Counted from the stretch's first letter, positions 28,760 through 39,618 are shown. The stretch: 64,000 nt of DNA from Prochlorococcus sp. scB241_528O2 (GCA_000634115.1 JFLJ01000137.1:1-64000), one strand, 5' to 3'. Program-made: numbers and translations. Notes: a model not told the origin generated them from the letters alone.

Positions 28760-29998
28760 TTATTTTTCAAACCTCTTAATTATTTTTTTCCCAATTTGCA
28801 AAATCTTACCTTCTAAATCTTTTTTTGAGTCAAAAACCAGATCCGGATTTATTACTTTTTGACTATCAATCTTTACACCCCCACCTTTAATAGATCTTTT
28901 TGACTCACTGCTAGATTTAAATAAATTTAAAGCACTTAGCAAGTAAAAAAATTTAACTGGGAAAACAATCTCTTTTAATGAAATCTCTGGGATTTCTCCA
29001 ACTTTCTCTTTATGTCCAAGGAATAATTTTTCGCAGTTTGATTGTGCTTTTAATGCTTCTTCATAGCCGTGGAATAAAGTTGTAACTTCTAAAGCCATTC
29101 TTCTCTGCAACTCACGGGGATTTGCGTCGTTGAGAAGACCTAAATCTAATTCAGTAAGCAATTCAAAATAGGTAGGTATTGAATTATCGGGCACTTTTTC
29201 TAATTTTGAATACATTGAAAGAGGATCTTCGGTCAGACCTACAGTATTAAATTCAGATTTACTCATCTTCTTAATTCCATCTAAACCTGTCAAAATAGGC
29301 AATAAAACACCATATTGAGGTTCTTGTTTAAAATGCCTTTGAAGATCCCTTCCTATTGCAATATTAAATTTCTGATCTGTTCCCCCAAGCTCAATATCTG
29401 ATTGAACTGCAACCGAATCATAACCTTGCAATAGTGGATATAAAAATTCATGCAAAGCAATAGGCACTTGTGAAGTATACCTTTTGCCAAATTCCTCCTT
29501 AGCTAGCATTTGACTAACTGTTGCACTCCCCATTAATTCAATTATCGAATTAAGATTTAAGTTTTTTAACCATTCACTGTTATATCTAATTTCTATTCTA
29601 TCTTTTGAATCAAAATCTAAAATAGATTCATTAGGTGGCTTACCCATTCCTAGTTGGGTTAAGTATGTTTTTGCATTATCCTTAACTTGTTTTTCGGATA
29701 ACTGCACTCTTGTTTTGTTTTTCCCAGTTGGGTCTCCTATTTGAGCAGTAAAATCACCAATAATTAAAACTGCAATATGTCCATTATCTTGAAATGCCCT
29801 CAGTTTTTTAAACAATATGCTGTGCCCAAGGTGAATATCAGTTCCAGTGGGATCGATTCCGAGTTTAACCCTTAATTTTCTATTATTTTTTTTCGCACTA
29901 TCAATTTTTTCTACAAAAGTTTGGTCAGTCCCCTTAATTGGAAAATATTCCTCGATTCCTCTTGAGAGCCATGATGGCAATATTAATTTATCTGACAT
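28760..29998 (-). CDS. tyrS: Tyrosyl-tRNA synthetase
   Basis: The class I signatures are HLGHS (HIGH motif) near residue 58 and KKMSKS in the middle. [15 protein letters not shown] and [23 protein letters not shown] give tyrosine specificity. The C-terminal S4-like RNA-binding domain covers the last 60 residues ([15 protein letters not shown]). The length of 412 residues fits the TyrZ-type bacterial enzyme. It probably forms a transcript with pyrF. Confidence 0.95.
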   Translation of the reverse strand: MSDKLILPSWLSRGIEEYFPIKGTDQTFVEKIDSAKKNNRKLRVKLGIDPTGTDIHLGHSILFKKLRAFQDNGHIAVLIIGDFTAQIGDPTGKNKTRVQLSEKQVKDNAKTYLTQLGMGKPPNESILDFDSKDRIEIRYNSEWLKNLNLNSIIELMGSATVSQMLAKEEFGKRYTSQVPIALHEFLYPLLQGYDSVAVQSDIELGGTDQKFNIAIGRDLQRHFKQEPQYGVLLPILTGLDGIKKMSKSEFNTVGLTEDPLSMYSKLEKVPDNSIPTYFELLTELDLGLLNDANPRELQRRMALEVTTLFHGYEEALKAQSNCEKLFLGHKEKVGEIPEISLKEIVFPVKFFYLLSALNLFKSSSESKRSIKGGGVKIDSQKVINPDLVFDSKKDLEGKILQIGKKIIKRFEK

Positions 29999-30017
29999 AA
30001 AATTTTAACTATTAAAT

Positions 30018-30341
30018 TTAAGAACTTTTATCAAGTTCATCCTTCATTCTTATTAAGGTTTTATTCATCTGATCGAACATTTGATCTGGAGTAATACCAA
30101 ATTGGCTTAACTGTGTCTTCAATTGCTCTACTGTCATTTTTGCTTGAAAATCTTCAGACAATTCAAATCTTTTCATAAAAACCTTATAACGATCCATGAG
30201 TGATTCCATTTTTTTTATAAACATTTTTTTACCTTCTCTATCAAATTTTCCATAATCAGACCCAAGCTTCATAAGTTCTTGATAATCTGTAAAAAGCTTT
30301 TTAGCTTCTTCTTGTACTATGTCAGACTCAAAAAATCCCAT
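30018..30341 (-). CDS. DUF1825-family cyanobacterial protein
   Basis: The 107-residue product starts MGFFESDIVQEEAKKLF and is predicted to be all helical and highly charged, with MKRFELSEDFQAKMTVEQL and GITPDQMFDQMNKTLIRM in the second half. I recognise this as DUF1825, conserved in cyanobacteria with unknown function. Family members begin at MGFFES, so I place the start at ATG 30341. The reading frame is open for 12 more codons upstream but these look non-homologous. It lies 19 bp upstream of tyrS. Confidence 0.8.
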   Translation of the reverse strand: MGFFESDIVQEEAKKLFTDYQELMKLGSDYGKFDREGKKMFIKKMESLMDRYKVFMKRFELSEDFQAKMTVEQLKTQLSQFGITPDQMFDQMNKTLIRMKDELDKSS

Positions 30342-30494
30342 TTCTATTTTCTTTGACTTCTCAAGATTAAGGCTCACTTACAAGATAACAAGAATCTTTT
30401 GAATTGATTAGAACATTAATAAAATTTTAGTTTATAAATAATTCTCTTACTTTTTATTTATTGAAATTAAATTTAGTAGAGATAATTTATAGTT

Positions 30495-31106
30495 TTGGAA
30501 AACTTCAGCATAAATAATATTTCAAACCAAAATAGGCAATTTGAATTATTTGGTTCAAAAACAAATACATCCACTAATTTGCAACATGCGAATAATCTAA
30601 AAATCAAAGGAGAAACCCTAACTGAATGGCGAAATAAAATACATAATCACCAACGAAAAATTTCAGAAGATAGTCAAAATAAAAATTTCCAACAAACACT
30701 TCTTCCTGTTATGAAATCTTTCAATGAAAAAAAAATTGATCCTTTTGCCTTACAACCTTTATCACTAAACTTTTGGAGAACTAATCAACATATACATAGT
30801 GGTCCAGCAATGTATTTCGTAATTGACAATATGAAAAGTTCTAAAATAATTCTCTATATAGGAGAAACAAATTCCGCCAATAAAAGATGGAAGGGGGAGC
30901 ATGACTGTAAAAATTATCTCACAAACTATAAAGAGGCCCTAGCTTATAACAATATGTCAAGTCACCAAGATATACGTTTCTACCTAGATGTACCCAAAGA
31001 AGTAAAATTAAGACGTAAATTAGAGCAGCAACTGATATATTTATGGTTACCACCTTTTAATAAAGAAACCCGAGATAGGTGGAAAACCACTTTCACTACA
31101 AACTAA
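30495..31106 (+). CDS. GIY-YIG-like putative nuclease
   Basis: The second half (about residues 103-195) carries a GIY-YIG-like core. AMYFVI replaces the first motif with Tyr107; LYIGET is an exact YIG (Tyr121); Arg131 lies in NKRWKGEH; Glu177 in RRKLEQQLI would be the metal ligand; and Asn189 in PPFNK fills the terminal position. All canonical catalytic positions are therefore occupied. The first 100 residues are polar and show no known domain. The start is a TTG at 30495. GIY-YIG proteins cut or bind DNA in repair or mobile elements, but no mobile-element context exists here. pepA follows 24 bp later. Confidence 0.6.
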   Translation: MENFSINNISNQNRQFELFGSKTNTSTNLQHANNLKIKGETLTEWRNKIHNHQRKISEDSQNKNFQQTLLPVMKSFNEKKIDPFALQPLSLNFWRTNQHIHSGPAMYFVIDNMKSSKIILYIGETNSANKRWKGEHDCKNYLTNYKEALAYNNMSSHQDIRFYLDVPKEVKLRRKLEQQLIYLWLPPFNKETRDRWKTTFTTN

Positions 31107-31130
31107 AAGTTAATTCAATCCATTTTTAAG

Positions 31131-32603
31131 ATGCAATTTTCCACTTTCCAAAAGAATCTAAATGAATGGCAAGGTGCTTCATTAATATTTGGAGTTGTAG
31201 AAGAAGAAATCGAAAGCCAATTAGAAAACATAAGATTTATTGTTGACCCAAAATTATTACTAAAAAAATTTACCACAAAGAAATTCAAAGGAGAAAAAGG
31301 GAAGTGTTTGAATTTTGAATTTTTAGATCAAAAATTAGAAACTATAATAATAATTGGTCTTGGCAAATCAAAAGACCTTAATAAAGATGACATTAAAAAC
31401 TCCTTAGGGGATCTAATTAGGAAGATTCTTGATAAAAATGAAAAAATTAGCATCCTCTTGCCTTGGGAATTAATAAATTCAAAACTAGAAATACATCACT
31501 TAGCAGAGTCAGTAAGATTATCTGCTTATAAGGACAATAGATTTAATAAGAAAAAAGATGAACATAAGGTTCTTAAAGAAATAGAGTTTTTGACTTCAAA
31601 TAAATTTGAGAATATTACTTTCGACGAGACAGAAAAAATATGTGAAGGTGTGGAACTAGCTAGAAGACTTGTAGCTGCTCCTCCAAATAGTCTTACTCCA
31701 AAAGAAATGTCTATACAAGCCAAACAAATAGCAAAAGATCATGGTTTAGGAGTAAAGATTTTAGATGCGAAACAATGTGAAGATTTAGGCATGGGTGCAT
31801 ATTTAGCGGTAGCGAAAGGTTCTGATCTAGAACCTAAATTTATACACCTAACTCTAAAGTCAGAGGGGCCTATTAAAGAAAAGATTGCACTAGTTGGTAA
31901 GGGTTTAACCTTTGATTCCGGAGGATACAATCTAAAAGTAGGAGCATCTCAAATTGAAATGATGAAATATGATATGGGCGGAAGCGCTGCCGTCTTAGGA
32001 GCAGCAAAAGCACTGGGAGCTATTAAACCAAAGGGATTAGAAATACATTTTATTGTGGCAGCTTGCGAAAACATGATAAATGGATCTGCAGTTCATCCAG
32101 GTGACGTCGTTACAGCATCCAATGGGAAAACAATTGAAATAAATAATACAGATGCAGAGGGTAGGCTTACATTAGCTGATGCTTTAACTTACGCATCAAA
32201 TTTAAAACCGGACTCAATAATAGATCTTGCCACGTTAACAGGGGCGATTGTTGTTGCGTTAGGGAATGATGTGGCAGGATTCTGGAGTAATGATAATGAT
32301 CTAGCAAATGATCTGAAAACGGCATCAACCGTGGTCGGAGAGGGATTATGGCAAATGCCTTTACAAAAATCCTATAAAGAGGGTTTAAAGTCTCATATAG
32401 CTGACATGAAAAATACCGGGCCAAGAGCAGGTGGTTCAATAACTGCTGCTTTATTTTTAGAAGAATTCTTTAATGAAGAGATTAAGTGGGCTCATATTGA
32501 TATAGCTGGCACTTGTTGGACTGATAAAAATAATGGGCTTAACCCATCAGGAGCAACTGGTTTTGGAGTCAGAACTCTTGTGCAATGGATTAAGAATAAA
32601 TAA
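31131..32603 (+). CDS. pepA: Leucyl aminopeptidase (M17, PepA)
   Basis: PepA is a hexameric two-metal aminopeptidase that also binds DNA in some bacteria. Metal and active-site motifs are present: [17 protein letters not shown] (Lys and Asp), [14 protein letters not shown], and [15 protein letters not shown] (the M17 signature with Asp, Glu and Arg). The N-terminal domain is about 150 residues and divergent. Total length of 490 residues is typical. It is the last plus-strand gene before the minus-strand outer-membrane block. Confidence 0.95.
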   Translation: MQFSTFQKNLNEWQGASLIFGVVEEEIESQLENIRFIVDPKLLLKKFTTKKFKGEKGKCLNFEFLDQKLETIIIIGLGKSKDLNKDDIKNSLGDLIRKILDKNEKISILLPWELINSKLEIHHLAESVRLSAYKDNRFNKKKDEHKVLKEIEFLTSNKFENITFDETEKICEGVELARRLVAAPPNSLTPKEMSIQAKQIAKDHGLGVKILDAKQCEDLGMGAYLAVAKGSDLEPKFIHLTLKSEGPIKEKIALVGKGLTFDSGGYNLKVGASQIEMMKYDMGGSAAVLGAAKALGAIKPKGLEIHFIVAACENMINGSAVHPGDVVTASNGKTIEINNTDAEGRLTLADALTYASNLKPDSIIDLATLTGAIVVALGNDVAGFWSNDNDLANDLKTASTVVGEGLWQMPLQKSYKEGLKSHIADMKNTGPRAGGSITAALFLEEFFNEEIKWAHIDIAGTCWTDKNNGLNPSGATGFGVRTLVQWIKNK

Positions 32604-32615
32604 ATCAATTTGGAA

Positions 32616-33218
32616 TCATTCAGACCAAATATTTGTTGAACGGGCGTTTTCTCCCCATAACTTATCCAATTTCTGATCCCTCCCGCACGAGAATCTATAA
32701 AACTTATATTTTAATTCATTTCTCTCAGCAAAATTTTGATGATAGGCTTCAGCCAACCAGAATTGTCCTCTTAATTTTAGTTCTACTGATATTTTTTCTA
32801 ATGGTAACCTTAATTCATGGGAGGCGGAAATAAGTGCGCTTTTTGCAAAACTTTCCTCAATTCCGTCTTTAAAAAAGATCACTGGCCTATAAGAATCTCC
32901 CCTATCACAAAATTGACCCTTCCCGTCAAGAGGGTCAATATTTCTTAAATAGAGTCTGAGTATTTCAGGTAAATTTACCAAATTGGGATCATAATTAACC
33001 AGAACCACTTCCTGATGACCATCATGATTTTCATAGGTAGGATTTTGCAAACTTCCTCCCGAGTATCCACTTTCTACAGAATTAACACCTTTCAAAGACT
33101 CTAAGTCATGTTCTAAACACCAAAAACAACCTCCAGCGAGAATCAATTCCTCTGCAAGAGTGTTTATAGGGTTTATTAATATTGAAAAAGCGATTAATAG
33201 AGGTAAGAAATATTTCAT
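32616..33218 (-). CDS. msrA: Exported peptide methionine sulfoxide reductase MsrA
   Basis: MsrA reduces methionine-S-sulfoxide. The active site AGGCFWCLEHDLE carries the catalytic cysteine, and GYSGG and GHQEVV follow as expected. The first 22 residues form a signal peptide (hydrophobic, ending TLAEE), so the enzyme acts in the periplasm or lumen. The C-terminal part contains one more cysteine (SCGRDQKL) that may resolve the disulfide. Length is 200 residues. It is the last gene of the minus-strand lpx block, 16 bp after lpxB, so it may be co-transcribed. Confidence 0.93.
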   Translation of the reverse strand: MKYFLPLLIAFSILINPINTLAEELILAGGCFWCLEHDLESLKGVNSVESGYSGGSLQNPTYENHDGHQEVVLVNYDPNLVNLPEILRLYLRNIDPLDGKGQFCDRGDSYRPVIFFKDGIEESFAKSALISASHELRLPLEKISVELKLRGQFWLAEAYHQNFAERNELKYKFYRFSCGRDQKLDKLWGENARSTNIWSE

Positions 33219-33234
33219 TTATTTATTATAAAGT

Positions 33235-34413
33235 TCAAATAATAGAATTAATAATCTCTTTAGCAGCTCTTTTGACTACACCCTCTTCTCCTAATTCTTT
33301 TTTTAAAAAAGCATAACCTTTTTTAATTTTTATTTTTTCTGACTTACCGTCAATGATCCTACATGATTTATAGAAAATTTTCTTGTCGTCAAACTCTCCC
33401 TGTACAAATTCAGGGATTATGAACTTATTAACTAACAAATTCACTGGGGAAATAAATCTTACTTTAAAATTAAGGATATATTTTGCAATAAAAGCTGTCA
33501 CTCTACTCACTCTATAACCAACAATTTGTGGTATTCCATATAAAGCTAATTCCATATTGACTGTGCCAGATTTGCAAAGAGCAATTTTAGTAAGCGAATA
33601 AATATAAGGCTTTAATCTTGAATTATCTTTTTGAGAAATCACTTGTCCTAAAACTTGATATTTTTTGAAGGCCTTTTTGAATCTCTCATCAAAAATTTCC
33701 CTACAGGAGGGAATATAGACAACCAAATTTGGATATTTTTGTTGTAATTTTCTAGCCGCCTTCATAAAAGTAGGTAATATATATTTCAATTCTTGAGGTC
33801 TTGAAGCTGGCATTAAAAGTAGGATGTTTTGATTTGGCCTAAGGTTCAGAATAGTTCGGGCATCTTTCTTTAAAGGAAGTTTTTTTGTCAAATCAATCAT
33901 TGGATGCCCAACCCATAAAACATTTCCACCCATCTTTTTATAAAATTCTGCTTCTTTCTTGAAAATCGCAAAAATTTTATCTGAAAAATTTATTAAATTT
34001 GTCGAAGTATTATTCCCAACCCTCCAGGCCCACTCTTGAGGAGCAATATAGTAGAAAATTGGAATTTTAATCTTCGATCTTTTTAATTTAATTCCAATTT
34101 TTATATTAGGACCCATATAGTCAATCAAAATTAAGCAATCTGGAGGATATTTTTTTAGTAACTTGTATAATCTTTTTTGGATTCTTATTGTTGGGATAAT
34201 AAGAGGCAAAGCCTCCCAAATTCCAATTGCACTAATGGATGTAGTATCTTGAAGAATTTTCACACCTTCTCTTTTCATCCTTTCACCACCTAATCCACAG
34301 ATTTCTAAATCTATAGATTTATTTTTGGCTTCATCTAATAATGCTTTTGATAACAAACTTCCGTGCAAATCTCCAGATACTTCTCCAGTACTTATAAATA
34401 TCTTTTTATTCAT
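33235..34413 (-). CDS. lpxB: Lipid-A-disaccharide synthase
   Basis: LpxB joins UDP-2,3-diacylglucosamine and lipid X to form the lipid A disaccharide on the inner face of the membrane. The N-terminus FISTGEVSGDLHGSLLSKAL, GLGGERMKREGV and YYIAPQEWAWR match the family, as does the LALCKSGTVNMELAL segment. At 392 residues the length is normal. Its ATG overlaps the lpxA stop by four bases. The lysine-rich C-terminus ends in a low-complexity stretch, common in this genome. Confidence 0.95.
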   Translation of the reverse strand: MNKKIFISTGEVSGDLHGSLLSKALLDEAKNKSIDLEICGLGGERMKREGVKILQDTTSISAIGIWEALPLIIPTIRIQKRLYKLLKKYPPDCLILIDYMGPNIKIGIKLKRSKIKIPIFYYIAPQEWAWRVGNNTSTNLINFSDKIFAIFKKEAEFYKKMGGNVLWVGHPMIDLTKKLPLKKDARTILNLRPNQNILLLMPASRPQELKYILPTFMKAARKLQQKYPNLVVYIPSCREIFDERFKKAFKKYQVLGQVISQKDNSRLKPYIYSLTKIALCKSGTVNMELALYGIPQIVGYRVSRVTAFIAKYILNFKVRFISPVNLLVNKFIIPEFVQGEFDDKKIFYKSCRIIDGKSEKIKIKKGYAFLKKELGEEGVVKRAAKEIINSII

Positions 34414-35264
34414 AAATTCACAACAGGCATTGGTCCTCGTCTTTCTTTAGATATTGATTCTTTTAAAAAACTACATAATTTTGAAGATGAAAGATCTAAT
34501 TCTCCTTTCATTGCTTTTTCTAATGAATTTGAAATTGCATCATTAGATTTAAAGAGTAGATTCCAAGTACTTTGAAGTAATTTTAAATCAAAATCATTAT
34601 TTTCCATCAAGCCACTTCTTTTGATTCCAATCCTATTTAAACCTCTTAGTCTTCCTGGATGTCCTTCTGCTATACAAAAAGGTGGTACGTCTCTATCTAC
34701 CCTAGTCATTCCTCCGATCATTGCTAAAAATCCAATATGTACAAATTGATGTATCCCTAAACATCCACCAATAATAGCTTTATCTTCAACCATTACATGG
34801 CCTGCCACTTGAACACTATTTGATAAAACTATCCCATTCCCAAGTTCACAATTGTGGCCTATATGACTATAAGCCATTAACAAGTTATTATTACCAATAA
34901 TAGTTTTTTCTCCTTCATTAGTTGCCTTATTTATAGTTACACATTCTCTAAAAGTATTATTATCTCCAATAATCACCTCTGTAGGAGCTCCTTTATATTT
35001 TAGATCTTGGGGATCCTGGCCTATAAAAACATTTGGAAACACTTTATTGTTTCTACCAATGTTAGTCCGTCCGCTAATTACAGCATTAGGTCCTATTTCG
35101 GTCCCTTCCCCTATGGTTACATTAGGTCCGATAATTGCTCCTTGAGAAATAATAACTCCATCATGCAATTCCGCATTTGAGTCAACAAAAGCATTTGGGT
35201 GTACTTTTACGCCTTCAAAGGCTTCCCTTAATTCATTATTTTTATTATTCATATTACTAATCAA
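34410..35264 (-). CDS. lpxA: UDP-N-acetylglucosamine O-acyltransferase
   Basis: LpxA transfers the R-3-hydroxyacyl chain from ACP to UDP-GlcNAc, the first lipid A step. Many imperfect hexapeptide repeats (left-handed beta helix) run from about residue 22 to 200. The catalytic histidine lies in [14 protein letters not shown]. The C-terminal helical domain is present. Length is 284 residues using the TTG at 35264, which overlaps fabZ by four bases. An ATG at 35252 is a good alternative. Confidence 0.95.
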   Translation of the reverse strand: MISNMNNKNNELREAFEGVKVHPNAFVDSNAELHDGVIISQGAIIGPNVTIGEGTEIGPNAVISGRTNIGRNNKVFPNVFIGQDPQDLKYKGAPTEVIIGDNNTFRECVTINKATNEGEKTIIGNNNLLMAYSHIGHNCELGNGIVLSNSVQVAGHVMVEDKAIIGGCLGIHQFVHIGFLAMIGGMTRVDRDVPPFCIAEGHPGRLRGLNRIGIKRSGLMENNDFDLKLLQSTWNLLFKSNDAISNSLEKAMKGELDLSSSKLCSFLKESISKERRGPMPVVNL

Positions 35265-35719
35265 TCAACCAACGAAAACATTAATTCTCCAGCACAAGCC
35301 AATTTCCCATCAACGTGTGCCTCTCCTTTTACCTTGCCAAATCGTTTTCTTTTAATACTCAACAATTCACAAGTAATTATCAATTGATCTCCTGGTACAA
35401 CAGGTTTTCTGAATTTAACATTATTTATTCCTGCGAAGACGAAAAGTCCTTTAGGGAGATCGGGCATTTGAGTTACTATTATTCCTCCAACTTGAGCCAT
35501 AGATTCTACAATCAGTACTCCAGGCATTAAGGGTCTGTCAGGAAAGTGTCCCTGAAATTGAGGCTCATTTATAGTTACATTTTTTACTGCGACTGCGCGC
35601 TTTCCAGGGGTATGCTCTATGACTTTATCCACAAGAGCAAAGGGATATCTGTGAGGTAATAAGCCTAGTATTTTCTCAGAGGAGAGTTGATTATTTTCAC
35701 TGGATAATTTCTTTTCCAA
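35261..35719 (-). CDS. fabZ: 3-hydroxyacyl-ACP dehydratase FabZ
   Basis: FabZ dehydrates 3-hydroxyacyl-ACP in fatty acid synthesis and competes with LpxA for substrate. The active-site histidine ([14 protein letters not shown]) and the glutamate helix ([20 protein letters not shown]) are intact. Length is 152 residues. The start codon is a TTG. Its position between lpxC and lpxA is the classical arrangement that balances lipid A and phospholipid synthesis. Confidence 0.96.
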   Translation of the reverse strand: MEKKLSSENNQLSSEKILGLLPHRYPFALVDKVIEHTPGKRAVAVKNVTINEPQFQGHFPDRPLMPGVLIVESMAQVGGIIVTQMPDLPKGLFVFAGINNVKFRKPVVPGDQLIITCELLSIKRKRFGKVKGEAHVDGKLACAGELMFSLVD

Positions 35720-35736
35720 AACAAATAAAGATAAAG

Positions 35737-36573
35737 TTAATTTTTTAGTGATGAGGCCAATAAAGCATTTAAAGAATGTGATCCTTTATAAACTAAAATT
35801 TGAGCCTTAGGTAACCCTACCAAAGCCAAGTCCCCAATTAAGTCCAAAATTTTATGTCTTATTGGTTCATTATCAAATCTTAATGGTGGATTTACCCATC
35901 CATCACCATCACAAACAAGGGCATTTTCCAAACTTCCACCCTTTATTAATCCAAGTTCATTTAATTCTTGAAATTGATCCTTAAAACCAAATGTTCTTGC
36001 TGGAGCAATCATTTCAACAAAACTTTTTGGATTCAAATCAATCACAAAAGTTTGATTTCCAATTGCTTTATAGGAAAAACTTATAGTTGATATAATTGTA
36101 ATTTTATCAGAGGGAGTTACTGCTATAACTGAGCTTTCTTTATTTAAAATTATTGATTTATTGATCTCTCGAAAAAAATTATCTGGTGTTGGGGCCTTTT
36201 TTATCCCCACTTCTTCAAATTCTCTAACCCACTGAATTGCCGATCCGTCTAAAAGTGGGATCTCCTTCCCATCAACCTCGATATGTATATAACTTAAACC
36301 ACACCCAGCCATTGAAGATAATAAATGTTCAATAGTGTATAAATTTCTTCCTCCTAATTTAACAGCAGTACAAAGCATAGTACTTCCTATTAGTTCTTGA
36401 GTTAGCTTAAAAATCTCGTTTGGTTTATCCCTAAAAGAAACATAATATCCTTCTTTTTCGTAAGAAGAAATTTTTACTCTAGTTGTTTCTCCACTATGAA
36501 GACCTATACCTTCTATGGAGATAACCCCAGCCAAGGTATAGCAATATTGATAATTAGTAGGCCAAGAAAACAC
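35737..36573 (-). CDS. lpxC: UDP-3-O-acyl-N-acetylglucosamine deacetylase
   Basis: LpxC is the zinc-dependent deacetylase and committed step of lipid A synthesis. [16 protein letters not shown] opens the fold. The zinc-binding His lies in [14 protein letters not shown], with [15 protein letters not shown] and [12 protein letters not shown] further on. Length of 278 residues is typical. The start is a GTG immediately after the bamA stop codon (TAAGTG), so translation is probably coupled. Confidence 0.95.
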   Translation of the reverse strand: MFSWPTNYQYCYTLAGVISIEGIGLHSGETTRVKISSYEKEGYYVSFRDKPNEIFKLTQELIGSTMLCTAVKLGGRNLYTIEHLLSSMAGCGLSYIHIEVDGKEIPLLDGSAIQWVREFEEVGIKKAPTPDNFFREINKSIILNKESSVIAVTPSDKITIISTISFSYKAIGNQTFVIDLNPKSFVEMIAPARTFGFKDQFQELNELGLIKGGSLENALVCDGDGWVNPPLRFDNEPIRHKILDLIGDLALVGLPKAQILVYKGSHSLNALLASSLKN

Positions 36574-38706
36574 TTAAAACTTCCATCCAACTCCAAGTGT
36601 ATATCTCCAATCTCCACTTAGCTCCTTACTGGCAACATCTAATCTTAATGGACCAATTGGCGTTTTAATTCCAACTGACCCTCCAAGTGAATAGCCAGAA
36701 CCCGATTTATTCAATAATTTACCAGGTTTTCCTGGGACATTCTTTTGAGAGCCTAAATCACTTCCTGCGTCAGCGAATAAGGCTCCTGTTATCATTCTCC
36801 AAACAGGGAATCTATACTCTACTGTACCCTCAACAAAACTTTTACTCACAGCCAAGTCACAAGTTCCCCACCCTCTAACAGATGATGATCCTCCCATACA
36901 AAATGCTTCATAAGGGGGCAATTCCCCAAGAATAGTTCCAGCCATAAATTGAAACCCAATAGCTTGAGGACAATCTTCAGTAGTTTCATTACTAGATTTG
37001 CATCCTTTCGTTAAATTGATCAATTTTGTTGGTATAAAAAATGAATAGGAAGCCTTCATTCTATTGAAAGTTGGAGAGTTTTCACCCATTGATACAAACT
37101 GTTCAGTCCCAAGGGTTAATTTATTACCTGAAGTTGGGTTTACAGAATTATTCAAATTATTTCTAGATGTACTTGCAATAACACTTACCAATGTATTTTC
37201 TGCAGGGCATGAGCCATCGTCCGGAGAAAATCCAATACAGATAATATCGCTTATATTACCCGTTGTTGGGGTCTTATCACCATAAGGTTTTTTGTTCCCA
37301 TCACCATCAATCATATTTACTTTCTTAAAATTCATACCTGCGAGAACTCTCCATTTAGCGACCTTAAATGGATCCCCACCATTAAGAGGCCTTGAGAAAG
37401 AAAATCCACCCCCTGTTTTTTCTAGAACTATTGATGAAAATGCATCAGCAGTTGAAGTATTTTTATCATCTACGGCATAGATACGACCATTATCTTCACT
37501 TTTAAATTCTTGTGGATAATCTCTACTTAGAAAAACATTTGTTCTAAAAGAAGTTTTATATTTATCTCCTTTAATCCATGGATCAGATAAAGAAAAACTA
37601 TAGGTGTTTGAATATTCTCCAAAATTAAGGTTGAATTTTGAAGTCCAAGCTCTTCCTAATGCATTCGTTTCCTGCAAACCAATTGTGGCAAAGATACCTG
37701 CGCCATTACTATAACCAATGCCACCGGTTAATGAGCCTGTTCTTTGCTCGCTCAAATCTAGAAAAATTATTACTTGGCCAGGATTTAAATTATCAGAACC
37801 AAGAGATACCTTGACATCATCAAATAATGATGTGGCATAAAGTCGGCCAATATCAGCTTCTAAAATTTTTCTATTAAATATGGTTCCAGGTTTTGTTTTT
37901 AACTGTCTTTTTATGACCCAGTCTTTTGTTTTCCCTTTTCTAGGTTTCCCATCGATAATAGATTCACCATCAGATCCCAAGAATCTTAACTCTACATCAG
38001 AAATTATGCCTTCAGAAACATTAAGTGTTACTATCCCGTTTTCAGAAATTCTATCTGGGCCATTAATTCTAGCTAAAGAATAACCTTCACTTTCATAATA
38101 CTTTTTTAGTGTTTCTATCTTATTTTGCAATTCATTTAAGTTAAGAGTTGTACCATAAAAATTTTTAAAAATATCATCTACGTATGCATCAGAGACTAAA
38201 GCGTTTGTAGGTTTAAGCTCAACTTTCTTCAAAATAGGATTAGGCACTACATTTACAATTAGCCTCACTCCTAATGGCCCATCTTGAGGATTTATTTTAA
38301 CTCCTGAGAACCAACCACTAGCATAAATTGCTTTTAGGTCTTTATTTAAAATTCGATTATCAACAACACTACCTGGCTTTATACTCATAGAATCATATGC
38401 AGCCAATTCAAGTTTTCTTCCATCAGGATGATTTTCCCAACCTTGGATAATTATTTCTGAAATAAGTACAGTTTCTGGATTCATATTGTTTTCATTTTCT
38501 GCGATCAAGAAATCTTTTTCTTTTTTAATATCAAACCCTTGAATTAAACCATCGTTAATGTTTTTTATTTCTGAAGTTGTTTTTGATTGCTCAATATCAT
38601 TTAACAAATACTGAGCCGCTAGTTCTGAATTATTTGATATTAAAATCAATGGAGAAAAAGCAATATTTGTGAAAACGTTTCTAAATTTTAAAAAATGTTT
38701 TTGCAT
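36574..38706 (-). CDS. bamA: Outer-membrane assembly protein BamA/Omp85
   Basis: BamA inserts beta-barrel proteins into the outer membrane. An N-terminal export region is followed by about three POTRA domains (ISEIIIQGWENHPDGRKLEL, then KKVELKPTNALVSDAYVDD, then DVELRFLGSDGE). The C-terminal barrel starts near residue 330 (GSLTGGIGYSNGAGIFATI) and shows CMGGSSSVRGWGTCDLA, the VRGY-like motif of Omp85. The last residue is Phe in GVGWKF, the usual barrel signal. At 710 residues it is typical of cyanobacteria. It is followed directly by lpxC. Confidence 0.94.
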   Translation of the reverse strand: MQKHFLKFRNVFTNIAFSPLILISNNSELAAQYLLNDIEQSKTTSEIKNINDGLIQGFDIKKEKDFLIAENENNMNPETVLISEIIIQGWENHPDGRKLELAAYDSMSIKPGSVVDNRILNKDLKAIYASGWFSGVKINPQDGPLGVRLIVNVVPNPILKKVELKPTNALVSDAYVDDIFKNFYGTTLNLNELQNKIETLKKYYESEGYSLARINGPDRISENGIVTLNVSEGIISDVELRFLGSDGESIIDGKPRKGKTKDWVIKRQLKTKPGTIFNRKILEADIGRLYATSLFDDVKVSLGSDNLNPGQVIIFLDLSEQRTGSLTGGIGYSNGAGIFATIGLQETNALGRAWTSKFNLNFGEYSNTYSFSLSDPWIKGDKYKTSFRTNVFLSRDYPQEFKSEDNGRIYAVDDKNTSTADAFSSIVLEKTGGGFSFSRPLNGGDPFKVAKWRVLAGMNFKKVNMIDGDGNKKPYGDKTPTTGNISDIICIGFSPDDGSCPAENTLVSVIASTSRNNLNNSVNPTSGNKLTLGTEQFVSMGENSPTFNRMKASYSFFIPTKLINLTKGCKSSNETTEDCPQAIGFQFMAGTILGELPPYEAFCMGGSSSVRGWGTCDLAVSKSFVEGTVEYRFPVWRMITGALFADAGSDLGSQKNVPGKPGKLLNKSGSGYSLGGSVGIKTPIGPLRLDVASKELSGDWRYTLGVGWKF

Positions 38707-38750
38707 AGTATTTTTAATTATCGAAATAAATCATTTTTCATTGAATGGAG

Positions 38751-39479
38751 TTAAGTGAGTTTGTTTATTCTTCGGTTAATTTCGCTGTAAGCTTCAATTA
38801 GACCACCTAAATCATTTCTAAATATGTCTTTATCTAGGCTTACAATTGTATCATTTTTCTGATTTAGATCCCATAATCTACAATTATCGGGACTTATTTC
38901 ATCCCCAAGAAGTATATCATTTTTAAAATCATAGCCAAACTCCAACTTAAAATCTACAAGTTGAAGCTGAATATTTTTAAAAAAACTTTTCATGATTCCA
39001 TTAATTTTTATAGTTAAATTTATTATTAAATCTAAATCCTTAGAGCTTAGTATATTCATTAGTTCGATTCTATCTTTAGTAAGAAGGGGATCATTAAGTT
39101 CATCATTTTTAAGATAAATATCAATTAATGGTTTTACCAAGACAGTGCCGGGTTTAATAGTCGTTTGTTTACACAAAGAACCATAAGCAGTATTTCTTAA
39201 AACAATTTCTAAGGGAATTACTTTTATTTTCTTTGCAATCATTGTATTTTCATTTTTCAATTCAATAAAATGAGTTGGAATATTATTCTTTATAAGCAGT
39301 TCAAAAATTCTTGCACTTATTAGGCAATTAAGTTTTCCCTTCCCCTCAAATCTAGCTTTTTTTAAGGCATTAAAAGCTGTAGCATCATCTTTAAATTCAA
39401 TTATTACTTTATCTGAATCATTATGAGAAAAAACTTTTTTTGCTTTACCTTCATAAATCAACTCATATTTATTATTCAT
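38751..39479 (-). CDS. purC: SAICAR synthase (phosphoribosylaminoimidazole-succinocarboxamide synthase)
   Basis: PurC condenses CAIR with aspartate in purine synthesis. The N-terminal signature IYEGKAKKVFSHND, FKDDATAFNALKK, VIPLEIVLRNTAYGSL and the C-terminal LVDFKLEFGYD and LGDEISPDNCRLW motifs are all present. Length of 242 residues is normal. It is divergent from purD across a 139-bp spacer, so the two purine genes probably share a control region. bamA lies 44 bp downstream. Confidence 0.95.
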   Translation of the reverse strand: MNNKYELIYEGKAKKVFSHNDSDKVIIEFKDDATAFNALKKARFEGKGKLNCLISARIFELLIKNNIPTHFIELKNENTMIAKKIKVIPLEIVLRNTAYGSLCKQTTIKPGTVLVKPLIDIYLKNDELNDPLLTKDRIELMNILSSKDLDLIINLTIKINGIMKSFFKNIQLQLVDFKLEFGYDFKNDILLGDEISPDNCRLWDLNQKNDTIVSLDKDIFRNDLGGLIEAYSEINRRINKLT

Positions 39480-39618
39480 TAATCTAAAAACCTCAATTGA
39501 TTACTAAAAGTACGATTTATAACTAACATATTTATTAGAGATCAACTTTTCAAAATAGTTTATTTCATTTTACCTGATTATTCATCGAAACCTCATAACC
39601 TTCAGAAAACCAAATTTT

